The position numbers were made by a program, and so were the translations under genes. This document shows, piece after piece, positions 16,926-25,774 of a DNA stretch of 64,000 nucleotides; position 1 is the first letter of the stretch, and every line of letters starts with the position of its first letter. A model generated the notes under the pieces. The model saw only the letters and a program-made list of their open reading frames with translations, ran no database searches and had not been told where the DNA came from. The DNA comes from Microbacterium sp. BH-3-3-3 (GTDB lineage Bacteria > Actinomycetota > Actinomycetes > Actinomycetales > Microbacteriaceae), in NCBI RefSeq assembly GCF_001792815.1, contig NZ_CP017674.1, positions 1,736,001 through 1,800,000 of the forward strand, in the 5' to 3' direction.

Positions 16926-18179
16926 TCACCGCGTGCCCGCGCGCAGGGCGTCCCACGTGTCGTGCGCGGCCTCGGCCAGCAGCTCGACGTCGGGCACGGC
17001 CTCGGGGTCGACGCAGAACCCCACTCCGAGCCAGCGGTCGTTCGAGATCGCGGCGACGCGCAGGGCGTGCCTCGGCCCCGGTTCCGACGACGTGTACACG
17101 TGGCCCACCCGGCGGCCGGCGACCGACACCGCCACGCGCGGCCCGGGCACGTTCGAGATGGCGAGAGCGAACTCGCGCGGATCGTCGGCGAGACCGCGCA
17201 GCAGCGCGCCGGCCGACCCGGCCGCGGCGAGCGCATGGAACAGCTCGTCGAGGGCGCGCGCATCGTGGGCGTGCTTGCGGGCGCGGGTCTGGGCGCTGAG
17301 CAGGTCGAGCCGGCGCAGGTCGTCGGGCTCGTCGAGATGCAGGCCGACGTCGACGAACGAGTCGCGATTGCCGGATGCCGCGGCGTCCTCGCCGCGTTCG
17401 TGCAGGCTCACGGGAACCTGGGCGTTGAGCCGCGGCACGTGCCCGTGGTGCACGAGGCGGCGTCGCAGGGCCCCCGCGATGACCGTGAGCAGCACGTCGT
17501 TGATCGTGGCGTGGTCGGCGCGCGAAGCGCCGACTGCGCGTGCCTCGGCGAGCGGCACGTCGACGAAGGCGAGGGCGCGACGCGCGCTGATCGGGCGGTC
17601 GAACGGGGAGTGCGAGCCGGGGTGAGCGAGCTCGCGGGCCAGGGTCATCGGCATCCGTTCCCATTCGCTCCACCGCGTCGGGCGGGCGTCGGGATCGCGC
17701 AGGCCGACCTCGTGCGCCGGGGCGTCGTGCGGCTCGAAGATCACCGCCTCGAGGAAGCGCACGGCAGTGAGCCCGTCGGCGAGGGCGTGGTGCAGGCGCA
17801 CCGCCACCGCCTCTCGACCATCGGCGAGGGGGCCGACGAGGTCGACGCTCCACAACGGGCGCGAGCGGTCGAGGGGCTCCGACATGAGCCGGCCCACGAC
17901 CGCGCGCAGCGCCGCGGGGTCGTCGGCCGCGTGACGGCGCACGTGCTGCGCGACATCGACGTCGGTCGCCTCGATCCACGCCGGTCCGTCGCCGTCGTCG
18001 ACGACCACCTGGAGCCCGCGCGGGAAGGCCGACAGGCGTTCGGCGACGCTCGCGCGCACCGCCTCGAGATCGAGGGCCTCGCCGGGCTCGAGCACGAGCA
18101 GCTTCAGCGCATGCCCGCGCACGACCTCGGACTCCAGCGCCAGGATGCGTGCATCCGCGGCCGACAGCGGCTCCCCCAT
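16926..18179 (-). CDS. WS/DGAT-type acyltransferase (wax ester synthase-like)
   Basis: A 417-residue protein with the acyltransferase motif HHALADG at residues 130-136 (HHxxxDG), a PLDRSRPLW block just before it, and a late SNVPGPR segment, all characteristic of the WS/DGAT family that transfers fatty acyl groups from acyl-CoA to alcohols or diacylglycerol. It probably makes neutral lipids or wax esters, or modifies another hydroxyl acceptor. It stands alone between two unrelated operons. A TACCGT -10-like box on the minus strand sits 7 bases from the ATG, suggesting a leaderless message. Confidence 0.85.
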   Translation of the reverse strand: MGEPLSAADARILALESEVVRGHALKLLVLEPGEALDLEAVRASVAERLSAFPRGLQVVVDDGDGPAWIEATDVDVAQHVRRHAADDPAALRAVVGRLMSEPLDRSRPLWSVDLVGPLADGREAVAVRLHHALADGLTAVRFLEAVIFEPHDAPAHEVGLRDPDARPTRWSEWERMPMTLARELAHPGSHSPFDRPISARRALAFVDVPLAEARAVGASRADHATINDVLLTVIAGALRRRLVHHGHVPRLNAQVPVSLHERGEDAAASGNRDSFVDVGLHLDEPDDLRRLDLLSAQTRARKHAHDARALDELFHALAAAGSAGALLRGLADDPREFALAISNVPGPRVAVSVAGRRVGHVYTSSEPGPRHALRVAAISNDRWLGVGFCVDPEAVPDVELLAEAAHDTWDALRAGTR

Positions 18180-18300
18180 GCGGCCTACGGTAGCGGGCGG
18201 TCCGCGGCGTCGGTCGGCGCGGCCTCACTCGTGTCCCACCGAGGGGGCAAAACTCGGTGCACGCGCACGCCGTCGTCGACGCCGCACAGACCGAGCCGGG

Positions 18301-19389
18301 TCACCCGGATGCGCTCGTGTCGACCGACGGGCTTACCACCCCGGCGCGATCGTCGACCAGGCGCCGGCGACCGATCCAGCCGGTGAGGCCGCGGCCGTCG
18401 CGCCAGACCACGAGCAGTGCGCCGGTCACCAGCGCCAGCAGGAACGCCGCGATCGACCACGGCGCCGGCAGCGCCGCGAGCACCGCGTAGGCGCCCGCCC
18501 CGGTGAGGAATCGCAGCGGACGGGCGACCCAGACCGGCAGGATGCCGTTGGTGAACCGCACGCGCGTCGCGAGGTCGCCGATCGACCGGCCGGTCACCAG
18601 CACGACCCCCAGCCAGAGCGCCGCGCCCGCCACCGTCCCGGCCCACGAGGCCGCCTCGTCGGTCGCGAGGGTGGCCGACTCGCCGAGCAGCAGCACCGTG
18701 ACCGCCTGCACGAGCACCGACACCGCGACGCCGACGAGCGAGATGCCCACGACGTCGCAGACCAGTCCCAGCAGACGGCGGCGGCGGGTCACGGGGCGGG
18801 GCACCTCGGCATCCGGGCTCTTCGCCACCCCTCGATGCGCCGCGGGCACCGCGAAGGCGACCAGCGAGCCGAGCAGGGCCCCCGAGGTGTTCATGATGAG
18901 GTCGTCGACGTCGAACACGCGGTACGCGCACGGGAAGAGGCCCCACACGCCCGTCAGCTGCGTCGTCTCGATGAGTGCCGAGGTCGCGAGTCCCACGAGA
19001 CCGGCGACCAGGATGCCGCGGCCCCCGAGCACCCGCAGGAAGAAGCCCAGCGGCAGGAAGAGCAGCACGTTCAACGCCACCTGCAGCACCGTCGGATCGG
19101 TCAGGTAGCGCCCCGACACGGCGACGGCGGCGCGGATGTCGTCGACGAACTCGAACGGCCGCAGGTTGACTCCCGCGCAGCGATAGAGGTCGTCGTCGGG
19201 CAGAGGAATGAGCGTGTACGTCCAGATCGCCCAGAAGTACACCGCCGCCCCCGCCCAGAGCAGCGTGCGCCAGAGCGTCAGACCCCCGCGGCGCCGGTAG
19301 CTCACGGCGACGAACGGCACGAGGGCGAGCACGGCGACCACCCCGCCCGCGATGACGGCGAGCAGCCCCGAGCCCACGATGTCGTTCAC
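18301..19389 (-). CDS. VanZ-like and RDD domain fusion membrane protein
   Basis: A 362-residue multi-pass membrane protein. The first half (about 1-190) matches VanZ-like proteins: several hydrophobic helices with TLIPLPDDD, the NVLLFLPLGFFL signature and ETTQL near the end of helix four. The second half (about 215-345) has RDD-type helices with ARPLRFLTG and a VGVAVSVLVQ segment. VanZ proteins lower teicoplanin binding in some Gram-positives; RDD proteins are poorly defined. The start is a GTG at 19389 with TAGGAT six bases upstream. Function is unassigned. Confidence 0.75.
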   Translation of the reverse strand: MNDIVGSGLLAVIAGGVVAVLALVPFVAVSYRRRGGLTLWRTLLWAGAAVYFWAIWTYTLIPLPDDDLYRCAGVNLRPFEFVDDIRAAVAVSGRYLTDPTVLQVALNVLLFLPLGFFLRVLGGRGILVAGLVGLATSALIETTQLTGVWGLFPCAYRVFDVDDLIMNTSGALLGSLVAFAVPAAHRGVAKSPDAEVPRPVTRRRRLLGLVCDVVGISLVGVAVSVLVQAVTVLLLGESATLATDEAASWAGTVAGAALWLGVVLVTGRSIGDLATRVRFTNGILPVWVARPLRFLTGAGAYAVLAALPAPWSIAAFLLALVTGALLVVWRDGRGLTGWIGRRRLVDDRAGVVSPSVDTSASG

Positions 19390-19395
19390 CCCGCG

Positions 19396-19401
19396 ATCCT
19401 A
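19396..19401 (-). promoter_or_regulatory. Leaderless-type -10 box of the VanZ-RDD gene
   Basis: TAGGAT on the minus strand (19401-19396) is separated from the GTG at 19389 by six bases. No Shine-Dalgarno sequence is present. Confidence 0.45.
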
Positions 19402-19456
19402 GGGACCAGCGCGGCGTCGCCGCCCGACGACCCCGCGGGTTGACACGGCCCGCCCG

Positions 19457-19468
19457 TAGCCTGGGGGG
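19457..19468 (+). promoter_or_regulatory. Leaderless-type -10 box of the serine hydrolase gene
   Basis: TAGCCT (19457-19462) followed by six G bases and the ATG at 19469. A TTGACA occurs at 19440-19445, but only 11 bases before the hexamer, too close for a standard -35. Confidence 0.45.
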
Positions 19469-20323
19469 ATGACCCCGGCCCACGACCTGCGCGCGGCGCT
19501 CGTGCGCCACATCGGCGACACCGGCTTCGTCGCCCACGGGCTGCACGTGCGCGTGGGCGACGACGTCGCCGAGCACCGCTGGACGCCCGACGGGCGCGAA
19601 GAGATCCACTCGGTCGCGAAGGCCGTGTGCGTGCTCGCGGCGGGGATCGCCGCCGCCGACGGGCTGCTCGATCTCGACGAGCCCGTCGCGGGCATCGTCC
19701 CCACCGCCGCGCCGGACGTGACCGTGCGCCACCTGCTGTCGATGTCGAGCGGCATCGACCTGCCGTGGTCGCCGACGATGATGACCGACTGGCCCGACCT
19801 CGCCGCCGAGTTCCTCTCGCGCCCGTCGCGCGGCCGCGTGTTCCAGTACTCGAACGCCAGCACGTACACCGCGATGCACGTGCTGGCCCACCGCACGGGC
19901 GACGTCGAGGAGTACCTGCGCCCCCGGCTGTTCGCCCCGCTCGGCCTCGCCGACCTCGCCTGGAAGCGCTGTCCCAACGGGCGCATCCTCGCCGGCGAGG
20001 GCCTCGCCCTGCGCACCGACGAGATGGCGCGCCTCGGCCTGCTGCTGCGCGACCGCGGCGTCTGGCAGGGCGAACGACTCGTCCCGGCCGAGACGGTGGA
20101 TGCCCTTCACTCGGCCTGGATCGACACCGGCAGCCAGGGCGACGGGTACCGCCGGTACGCCCTGGCCGGGTGGGACGGACCCGGCGCCGCGTGGCGGCTG
20201 CACGGGGCGTACGGGCAGATGATCGTCTTCGCCGGCGACGCCGTCGTGACGATCAGCGCCGACGACCACGCCGGCGCCGACGCGGTCGCGGCGTTCATCG
20301 CCGAGGCGGCCGCCCCGGCCTGA
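19469..20323 (+). CDS. Serine hydrolase, beta-lactamase class C / PBP4 family
   Basis: A 284-residue protein of the beta-lactamase-like serine hydrolase superfamily. The nucleophile is Ser48 in SVAK (SxxK); YSN near residue 128 supplies the second motif (YxN); HLLSMSSGIDLPW is the usual block between them. The third KTG-like motif is replaced by a HGAYGQMIVFAG segment, as in many esterase-like members. No signal peptide is evident, so it may act in the cytoplasm. It is shorter than true AmpC enzymes (about 360 residues); an esterase or peptidase role is more likely than beta-lactam resistance. Confidence 0.8.
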   Translation: MTPAHDLRAALVRHIGDTGFVAHGLHVRVGDDVAEHRWTPDGREEIHSVAKAVCVLAAGIAAADGLLDLDEPVAGIVPTAAPDVTVRHLLSMSSGIDLPWSPTMMTDWPDLAAEFLSRPSRGRVFQYSNASTYTAMHVLAHRTGDVEEYLRPRLFAPLGLADLAWKRCPNGRILAGEGLALRTDEMARLGLLLRDRGVWQGERLVPAETVDALHSAWIDTGSQGDGYRRYALAGWDGPGAAWRLHGAYGQMIVFAGDAVVTISADDHAGADAVAAFIAEAAAPA

Positions 20324-20413
20324 CCCGCGGTTCGCGCCTCGAGCCGACCCGGCATCGGGTTGTCGCGTTGATCACGGTCTGGCTGCCATGCGATGAACGA
20401 CGTGCGCGTCGGA

Positions 20414-20442
20414 TTGCGCCGCCCGTCCAGTGCGCGTAGTGT
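20414..20442 (+). promoter_or_regulatory. Promoter of the APC permease gene
   Basis: TTGCGC (20414-20419), 17 bases, TAGTGT (20437-20442), then 8 bases to GTG 20451. The spacing suggests a leaderless or nearly leaderless transcript and supports the start at 20451. Confidence 0.5.
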
Positions 20443-20450
20443 CACGCGCC

Positions 20451-22532
20451 GTGACTGAAGAAAGTCGCGAGCCCGGCGTCGAGACGCCGATGGCCAAGCG
20501 CATCCTTATCGGCGAGCCTTTGACGTCGGAAAAACTCGACGACCAGCTCCTGCCCAAGAAGATGGCGCTGCCTATCTTCGCCTCCGACGCGCTCTCCTCG
20601 GTGGCGTACGCCCCGCAGGAGCTCTTGATGATCCTGCTCATCGGCGGAACGGCCCTGCTGACCCTCAGCCCGTGGGTCGCGGTCGCCGTCGTGGTGCTCC
20701 TCATCGTGGTGGTGCTGAGCTACCGGCAGCTCATCAAGGCCTACCCCTCGGGCGGTGGCGACTACGAGGTCGCCAGCAAGAACCTGGGCGAAGTGCCCGG
20801 CGTGGTCGTGGCCGCGGCCCTGCTCGTGGACTACGTGCTCACGGTGGCCGTGTCGGTGGCATCCGGGGTCGACAACATCATCTCGGCGCTGCCGGAACTC
20901 AACCCGTTCCGCGTCGAGATCGCCGTCGGCTTCGTGATCCTCATCGTGATCGTGAACCTCCGCGGCGTGCGCGAGGCATCGAGCGTCTTCGCGATCCCCA
21001 CCTACCTGTTCATCGGGTCGGTCGGCGTGATGATCGTCGTGGGCCTCGCCCGCACGTTCCTCGGCGACGCTCCCGAGGCCTCGAGCGCCAACTACGCCGT
21101 GCAGGCCGAGTCGCTCACCCAGGCGGCGCTCATCCTGCTCGTGCTGCGCGCCTTCTCGAGCGGCTGCTCGGCGCTGACCGGGGTGGAGGCGGTGTCGAAC
21201 GGCGTCCCCGCGTTCCGCAAGCCCAAGATCCGCAACGCGCAGACGACGCTGAGCCTCATGGGCGGCATGGCCATCGTGCTCTTCGCGGGTCTGACCGCTC
21301 TGGCGCTGATCTCGGGCGTGCACTACGCCGAGAACCCCTGCCACCTCATCGGCTTCGACTGCGCCAACAACCCGCAGCCGAGCCTCATGGCGCAGGTGGC
21401 CGCGGCGACCTTCGGCATGGGCAGCATCCCGTTCTTCATCATCCAGGCCGCCACCGCGTGCGTGCTGCTGCTGGCCGCCAACACCGCCTTCAACGGCTTC
21501 CCGCTGCTGGGCGCGGTCCTGGCCCGCGACGGCTACGCCCCGAAGGCGCTCAACACCCGCGGCGACCGCCTGGTGTACTCGAACGGCATGATCATCCTCG
21601 GCATCGTCGCCATCGGCGTGCTGATCGTCTACCAGGCCAACCTCACCACGCTGATCCAGCTCTACATCATCGGCGTGTTCGTGTCGTTCTCGCTCGGGCA
21701 GATCGGAATGGTGCGGCACTGGCGGCGCGCTCTGCGCGAGTTCAAGCTCCTGCCCGCCGAGGCGGCGAAGCAGCAGTCCGCGGCCATCGAGCGCCGCTCC
21801 GCGATCTCGGGCCTGTGGATCAACTCCGTCGGCGCCGCGATGACGGTGCTCGTGCTGCTGATCGTCACGGTCACGAAGTTCACGCACGGCGCGTGGCTGG
21901 TGTTCATCGCCATCCCGATCCTCGCCGTGCTGATGATCGGCGTGAACCGGTACTACCGCGACGTCGAGCACGAGATCCAGATGGACGACACGGTGCACTT
22001 CGGCTCGTCGGGCGACGTGGCGATCGTGCTGGTGAACCGCCTGCAGAAGCCCACGTCGAAGGCGATCGACTACGCCCTCGCCGCCAACCACGACAAGACC
22101 CTCGCCGTGCACGTCGCGATCACCGAAGAGGAGTCGGCGAGGCTGCAGCGCGACTGGGCCGAGCACGAGGTGCCCATCCCCCTCGTGATCATCGACTCGC
22201 CGTACCGCACGTACACCTCGCCGGTGTCGACGTTCATCAAGAAGTACCGCGAGAAGAACGGCTCGGCCATCGTCACCGTCTACCTGCCGCAGTACATCGT
22301 GGGGCACTGGTGGGAGTCGATCCTGCACAATCGGCGCTCGCGCCGCCTGGCGCACCAGCTCATGCTCGTGCACGGCGTCTCGATCACCCTCGTGCCGTGG
22401 CTGCTCGACTCGTCGGAGGTCATCTACGGTCGCCGCTCCCGCCCCCTGCCGGGCCAGCAGCGCGGCGGCCAGCCGGTGGACAACACCCCGACGCCGCGTT
22501 CGCGCAAGGCGCCGCCCCCCTCGGCATCCTGA
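20451..22532 (+). CDS. APC-superfamily permease, KimA-like potassium importer candidate
   Basis: A 693-residue protein with about 12 membrane helices (residues 40-500) and a C-terminal cytosolic domain of about 170 residues (FGSSGDVAIVLVNRLQKPTSKAIDYAL and onwards). The FASDALSSVAYAP opening and ALRAFSSGCSALTGVEAVSNGVP block are typical of the APC subgroup that includes Bacillus KimA, a high-affinity K+/H+ symporter whose cytosolic domain binds c-di-AMP. The kdp operon 3.5 kb away makes K+ transport plausible, but an amino-acid substrate cannot be excluded. An in-frame ATG at 20490 is another possible start. Confidence 0.8.
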   Translation: MTEESREPGVETPMAKRILIGEPLTSEKLDDQLLPKKMALPIFASDALSSVAYAPQELLMILLIGGTALLTLSPWVAVAVVVLLIVVVLSYRQLIKAYPSGGGDYEVASKNLGEVPGVVVAAALLVDYVLTVAVSVASGVDNIISALPELNPFRVEIAVGFVILIVIVNLRGVREASSVFAIPTYLFIGSVGVMIVVGLARTFLGDAPEASSANYAVQAESLTQAALILLVLRAFSSGCSALTGVEAVSNGVPAFRKPKIRNAQTTLSLMGGMAIVLFAGLTALALISGVHYAENPCHLIGFDCANNPQPSLMAQVAAATFGMGSIPFFIIQAATACVLLLAANTAFNGFPLLGAVLARDGYAPKALNTRGDRLVYSNGMIILGIVAIGVLIVYQANLTTLIQLYIIGVFVSFSLGQIGMVRHWRRALREFKLLPAEAAKQQSAAIERRSAISGLWINSVGAAMTVLVLLIVTVTKFTHGAWLVFIAIPILAVLMIGVNRYYRDVEHEIQMDDTVHFGSSGDVAIVLVNRLQKPTSKAIDYALAANHDKTLAVHVAITEEESARLQRDWAEHEVPIPLVIIDSPYRTYTSPVSTFIKKYREKNGSAIVTVYLPQYIVGHWWESILHNRRSRRLAHQLMLVHGVSITLVPWLLDSSEVIYGRRSRPLPGQQRGGQPVDNTPTPRSRKAPPPSAS

Positions 22533-22540
22533 GTCCCGTC

Positions 22541-22571
22541 CGACGCCCCCGCCCTCGTGGTGGGGGCGTCG
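22541..22571 (+). terminator. Terminator after the APC permease
   Basis: CGACGCCCCC (22541-22550) pairs with GGGGGCGTCG (22562-22571) around an 11-base loop, 9 bases after the stop codon. GCGTTTCGG follows. Confidence 0.75.
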
Positions 22572-22590
22572 GCGTTTCGGGCGGGCGCGG

Positions 22591-22684
22591 GCGCGGGCCA
22601 AACTCCTGAGAACTGCGGGGTTGGGCCGTCTCCGACCGCTCGGCACCGCGCGCGCAGCCGAAAAGTCAGGAGTTCGGCCCGCGC
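22591..22684. repeat. Long-loop inverted repeat, ACTCCTGA word
   Basis: Arms 22591-22609 and 22666-22684 (19 bases, one mismatch) contain AACTCCTGA and TCAGGAGTT, separated by 56 bases. Lies between the permease terminator and the next gene. The plan matches the elements at 23607, 39130 and 43383. Confidence 0.8.
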
Positions 22685-22730
22685 GACCCGTCAGTGGACG
22701 CGGCCGCGACTCTGCGACAGGGTGGATGCC

Positions 22731-23099
22731 ATGCCAGTACTCGCCCTGCTGACCGTCGCCGTCCTGGTGATCGCCCTGATCGACGTCATCACCCGGCGCG
22801 ACGACCAGGTGAAACACCTGCCGAAGTTCGCGTGGATCTTCTTCATCGTGCTGCTGCCGCTGATCGGCTCGATCCTGTGGTTCGCGCTCGGTCGCGAGTA
22901 CGAGGCGCGCTCCGCACCGATGTCGTTCGGCGACCCGCGCCGCTGGCAGAAGGACACGCCCGCCCCGGCCGCACCGAGCGCCTCCCGCACCACCGAGCAG
23001 CAGATCGCCGACCTCGAGCGCGAGATGCACCTCGCCGACCTCGAGGAGCAGGTGCGCCGCCGCCGCGCCGAGGGCGGCTCCGCGGGCGCCGCCGGCTGA
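22731..23099 (+). CDS. Small membrane protein with PLD nuclease N-terminal domain
   Basis: A 122-residue protein. Two hydrophobic segments (about 2-20 and 33-52, FAWIFFIVLLPLIGSILWFALG) form the PLDc_N domain found at the front of cardiolipin synthases, but the catalytic HKD domains are absent. The second half is a charged helix (EQQIADLEREMHLADLEEQVRRRR), probably a short coiled coil. The ATG at 22731 follows GGGTGG at about 6 bases. Stand-alone proteins of this type are common in actinobacteria; function is unknown. Confidence 0.75.
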   Translation: MPVLALLTVAVLVIALIDVITRRDDQVKHLPKFAWIFFIVLLPLIGSILWFALGREYEARSAPMSFGDPRRWQKDTPAPAAPSASRTTEQQIADLEREMHLADLEEQVRRRRAEGGSAGAAG

Positions 23100-23132
23100 C
23101 GCGGCGGAGCGGGCCGGGTCGGCCCTCCGACG

Positions 23133-23570
23133 TCAGTCGGTCGGCCGCCGGCGCATCCGCTTCACGTCGGTGCGGCGCTGCTTGGCCTGCAGGCGGCGCT
23201 CCTTCGAGCCCCGCGTCGGCTTCGTCGCGCGGCGGGGAGGGGCGGGCGGCCGCACCGCCTCGGCGAGGATCGCGGCGAGCCGGTCGCGCGCGGCGTCGCG
23301 GTTGCGCGCCTGCGCGCGGTGCTCCGACGCCGCGATGGTCAGTACGCCGTCGACGAGGCGGTTCCCCAGGCGGTCCAGGACCCGCTCGCGCTGCGCGCGC
23401 GACAGGGCGGTCGAGGCCGCGGCATCCCACATCACCTCCACCCGCGAGTCGGCGGTGTTCACTCCCTGCCCGCCGGGGCCCGACGAGCGCGAGAACCGCC
23501 ACGACAGCTCGGACGCGGGGATCACGAGCGTCGCCGTGACCGCGACACCGGGACCGTCGGACGCGAGCAT
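23133..23570 (-). CDS. arfB: Alternative ribosome-rescue factor ArfB (peptidyl-tRNA hydrolase)
   Basis: A 145-residue protein with the catalytic GGQ at residues 33-35 inside SSGPGGQGVN, the release-factor class I signature, and a basic C-terminal tail (KERRLQAKQRRTDVKRMRRR) that in ArfB/YaeJ enters the empty mRNA channel of stalled ribosomes. It hydrolyses peptidyl-tRNA on non-stop complexes. Length agrees with E. coli YaeJ (140). The start at 23570 leaves a short N-terminal extension; the frame stays open upstream but only through the repeat-containing spacer. Convergent with the PLDc_N gene. Confidence 0.9.
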   Translation of the reverse strand: MLASDGPGVAVTATLVIPASELSWRFSRSSGPGGQGVNTADSRVEVMWDAAASTALSRAQRERVLDRLGNRLVDGVLTIAASEHRAQARNRDAARDRLAAILAEAVRPPAPPRRATKPTRGSKERRLQAKQRRTDVKRMRRRPTD

Positions 23571-23606
23571 GACTCCATCATGCGCCCGGGCTGCTGCGCT
23601 GCGCGC

Positions 23607-23677
23607 GCACGACTCCTGCGCTACCCACCCCACCGCGCGGCCGCGAGCCCCGACACCCCGTTCTGCCGGAGTCGTGC
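23607..23677. repeat. Long-loop inverted repeat, GACTCCTGC word
   Basis: Arms GCACGACTCCTGC (23607-23619) and GCCGGAGTCGTGC (23665-23677), one mismatch, 45-base loop. It sits in the 266-base space between the ArfB start and the small kdp leader gene, where no other gene is visible. Confidence 0.75.
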
Positions 23678-23836
23678 AGCCCCCCGCGTAAGCGCGCCGT
23701 ATGCGTCCGCCGCGGACCCGTAGGGAAACCGTGAGGACGCCCGGATGCCGAACCCCCCGCCGGTTGTATCGGAACACGTGCCGCCCCGCGGCGCCCGCGG
23801 TCCGCCCGCGGTTCTGTTCTCGATCCTGGAGTCGTC

Positions 23837-24001
23837 GTGCTCGATGCCGTCTTCCTCGCCGCGACCGTCGCGATCTTCGCGCTGGTCGCCCTCGTCGCGA
23901 AGGGGGTCGAGAAGCTGGGCCCCGAGGTCCGCGCCTCGTCTCCTCGCCCCACCCCGCCGTCTGCCCCGACAGCCCGCGAGAACAGCGGGGACCGGCCGTG
24001 A
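23837..24001 (+). CDS. 54-residue membrane ORF at the head of the kdp operon
   Basis: A short gene starting at GTG 23837 with GGAG 5 bases before it, encoding a protein that begins VLDAVFLAATVAIFALVALV and continues AKGVEKLGPEV, then a Pro/Ala-rich tail. One membrane helix with a short cytoplasmic tail is predicted. Its stop TGA overlaps the kdpF ATG (TGATG), so both are translated as a unit. I do not recognise a named family. By position it could be an accessory subunit or leader of the Kdp pump. Confidence 0.6.
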   Translation: MLDAVFLAATVAIFALVALVAKGVEKLGPEVRASSPRPTPPSAPTARENSGDRP

Positions 24002-24087
24002 TGTTCTTCACGATCCTCGCCGCCGTGCTCGCGGTCGCCGCCGTCGTCTACCTCGTGGTCGCCCTCGTCCGCCCCGAGAAGTTCTGA
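24001..24087 (+). CDS. kdpF: KdpF, small subunit of the K+-transporting ATPase
   Basis: A 28-residue membrane peptide: [18 protein letters not shown] followed by [10 protein letters not shown]. The single helix and the LVRPEKF end are characteristic of KdpF, which stabilises the KdpFABC complex in the membrane. It starts inside the stop codon of the preceding ORF and ends one base before kdpA. Confidence 0.9.
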   Translation: MFFTILAAVLAVAAVVYLVVALVRPEKF

Positions 24088-24088
24088 C

Positions 24089-25774
24089 ATGGACGCCGGA
24101 ATGATCTGGTCCATCGTGTTGACCAGCCTCACCCTCATCGTCGCCCTGGGACTGGCGTACCGCCCCCTCGGCGACTACATCGCCCGCATCTACACCGGCG
24201 CGCGCGACCTCGCCGTCGAGCGGGGCACCTACCGCCTGATCGGCGTGGACCCCCGCAGCGCGCAGACCTGGCAGGCCTACCTGCGCTCGGTGCTGCTGTT
24301 CTCGTTCGTGGGCGTCGTCCTCGTCTACGCGATCATGCGGTTGCAGACCGTGCTGCCCTTCTCGCTGGGTCTCGAGGCACCGGGCGAGGCACTGTCGTTC
24401 AACACCGCGGCGTCGTTCGTCGCGAACACCAACTGGCAGTCCTACTCGGGCGAGACGACGCTCGGCTACACCGTGCAGTTCGCGGCGTTGACCGTGCAGA
24501 ACTTCGTGAGCGCCGCCGTGGGCATCGCCGTCGCCGTCGCCCTGGTGCGCGGGTTCGCGTATCGCCGCAGCGGCGTGATCGGCAACTTCTGGGTCGACCT
24601 GGTGCGCGGCACGTACCGCCTGCTGCTGCCGTTCTCGATCGTCGCGGCCGTCGTGCTGCTCGCGGGCGGCGTCATCCAGAACCTCAACGGCTTCACCGAT
24701 GCCACGACCCTCACGGGAGCCGCCCAGTCGATCCCGGGTGGGCCGGTGGCCTCGCAGGAGGCGATCAAGCTCCTCGGCACCAACGGCGGCGGGTTCTTCA
24801 ACACCAACTCCGCCCACCCGTTCGAGAACCCGACGCCGTGGACGAACCTGTTCGAGATCTTCCTCATGCTGGTGATCCCGTTCTCGCTGCCCCGCGCCTT
24901 CGGGCGCATCGTCGGCGACAACCGTCAGGGATACACGATCCTGGGCGTGATGGGGGCGATCTTCGTGGCCTCCACCGCCCTGATGACGTGGGCCGAGCTC
25001 GCCGGCGCCGGCACCGCTCCCCAGCTCGCGGGCGGCTCGCTCGAGGGCAAGGAGGTGCGCTTCGGCATCTTCGGTTCGACGCTCTTCTCGTCGACGAGCA
25101 CGCTGACCTCGACCGGCGCGGTCAACTCGATGCACGACAGCAACACCGCCCTCGGCGGCATGATGCCGATGATCAACATGATGCTCGGCGAGGTCGCCCC
25201 CGGCGGCGTCGGCTCGGGGCTCTACGGAATGCTGATCCTCGCCGTGATCGCGGTGTTCGTCGGCGGGCTGCTGATCGGCCGCACCCCCGAGTACCTGGGC
25301 AAGAAGATCGGGCCGCGCGAGATCAAGCTCGCGAGCCTGTACATCCTCGTCACGCCCACCCTGGTGCTGGCCGGGACCGCGCTGAGCTTCGGGGTTCCCG
25401 GCATCCGGGACGACGTGGAGTCGACCTCGATCCTCAACCCGGGCGTGCACGGTCTGAGCGAAGTGCTCTACGCCTTCACCTCGGCGGCGAACAACAACGG
25501 CTCGGCCTTCGCCGGCCTCACCGCCAACACCCCGTGGTTCAACACCGCGCTCGGTGTGGCGATGCTGCTCGGACGCTTCCTGCCGATCGTGTTCGTGCTG
25601 GCGCTGGCCGGTGCCCTCGCGGCACAGGATGCCGTGCCCGCCACCGCCGGAACCCTGCCGACGCATCGCCCGCAGTTCGCGGGTCTGCTCGCCGGCGTCG
25701 CCGTGATCGTCACGGCGCTCACCTACTTCCCGGTCCTCACTCTCGGACCCCTCGCCGAAGGACTTGCCCGCTGA
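24089..25774 (+). CDS. kdpA: KdpA, K+-binding subunit of the K+-transporting ATPase
   Basis: A 561-residue membrane protein that forms the selectivity filter of the KdpFABC pump. The filter loops are visible: [28 protein letters not shown], and [15 protein letters not shown] near the end. About ten hydrophobic helices are predicted, with the length normal for the family (about 557). Its TGA overlaps the kdpB ATG. Confidence 0.97.
   Translation: MDAGMIWSIVLTSLTLIVALGLAYRPLGDYIARIYTGARDLAVERGTYRLIGVDPRSAQTWQAYLRSVLLFSFVGVVLVYAIMRLQTVLPFSLGLEAPGEALSFNTAASFVANTNWQSYSGETTLGYTVQFAALTVQNFVSAAVGIAVAVALVRGFAYRRSGVIGNFWVDLVRGTYRLLLPFSIVAAVVLLAGGVIQNLNGFTDATTLTGAAQSIPGGPVASQEAIKLLGTNGGGFFNTNSAHPFENPTPWTNLFEIFLMLVIPFSLPRAFGRIVGDNRQGYTILGVMGAIFVASTALMTWAELAGAGTAPQLAGGSLEGKEVRFGIFGSTLFSSTSTLTSTGAVNSMHDSNTALGGMMPMINMMLGEVAPGGVGSGLYGMLILAVIAVFVGGLLIGRTPEYLGKKIGPREIKLASLYILVTPTLVLAGTALSFGVPGIRDDVESTSILNPGVHGLSEVLYAFTSAANNNGSAFAGLTANTPWFNTALGVAMLLGRFLPIVFVLALAGALAAQDAVPATAGTLPTHRPQFAGLLAGVAVIVTALTYFPVLTLGPLAEGLAR

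Noticed and set aside
20348..20361. ACCCG-GCAT-CGGGT hairpin after the serine hydrolase
   Set aside because: Five-base stem without a U-run; too weak to call a terminator.
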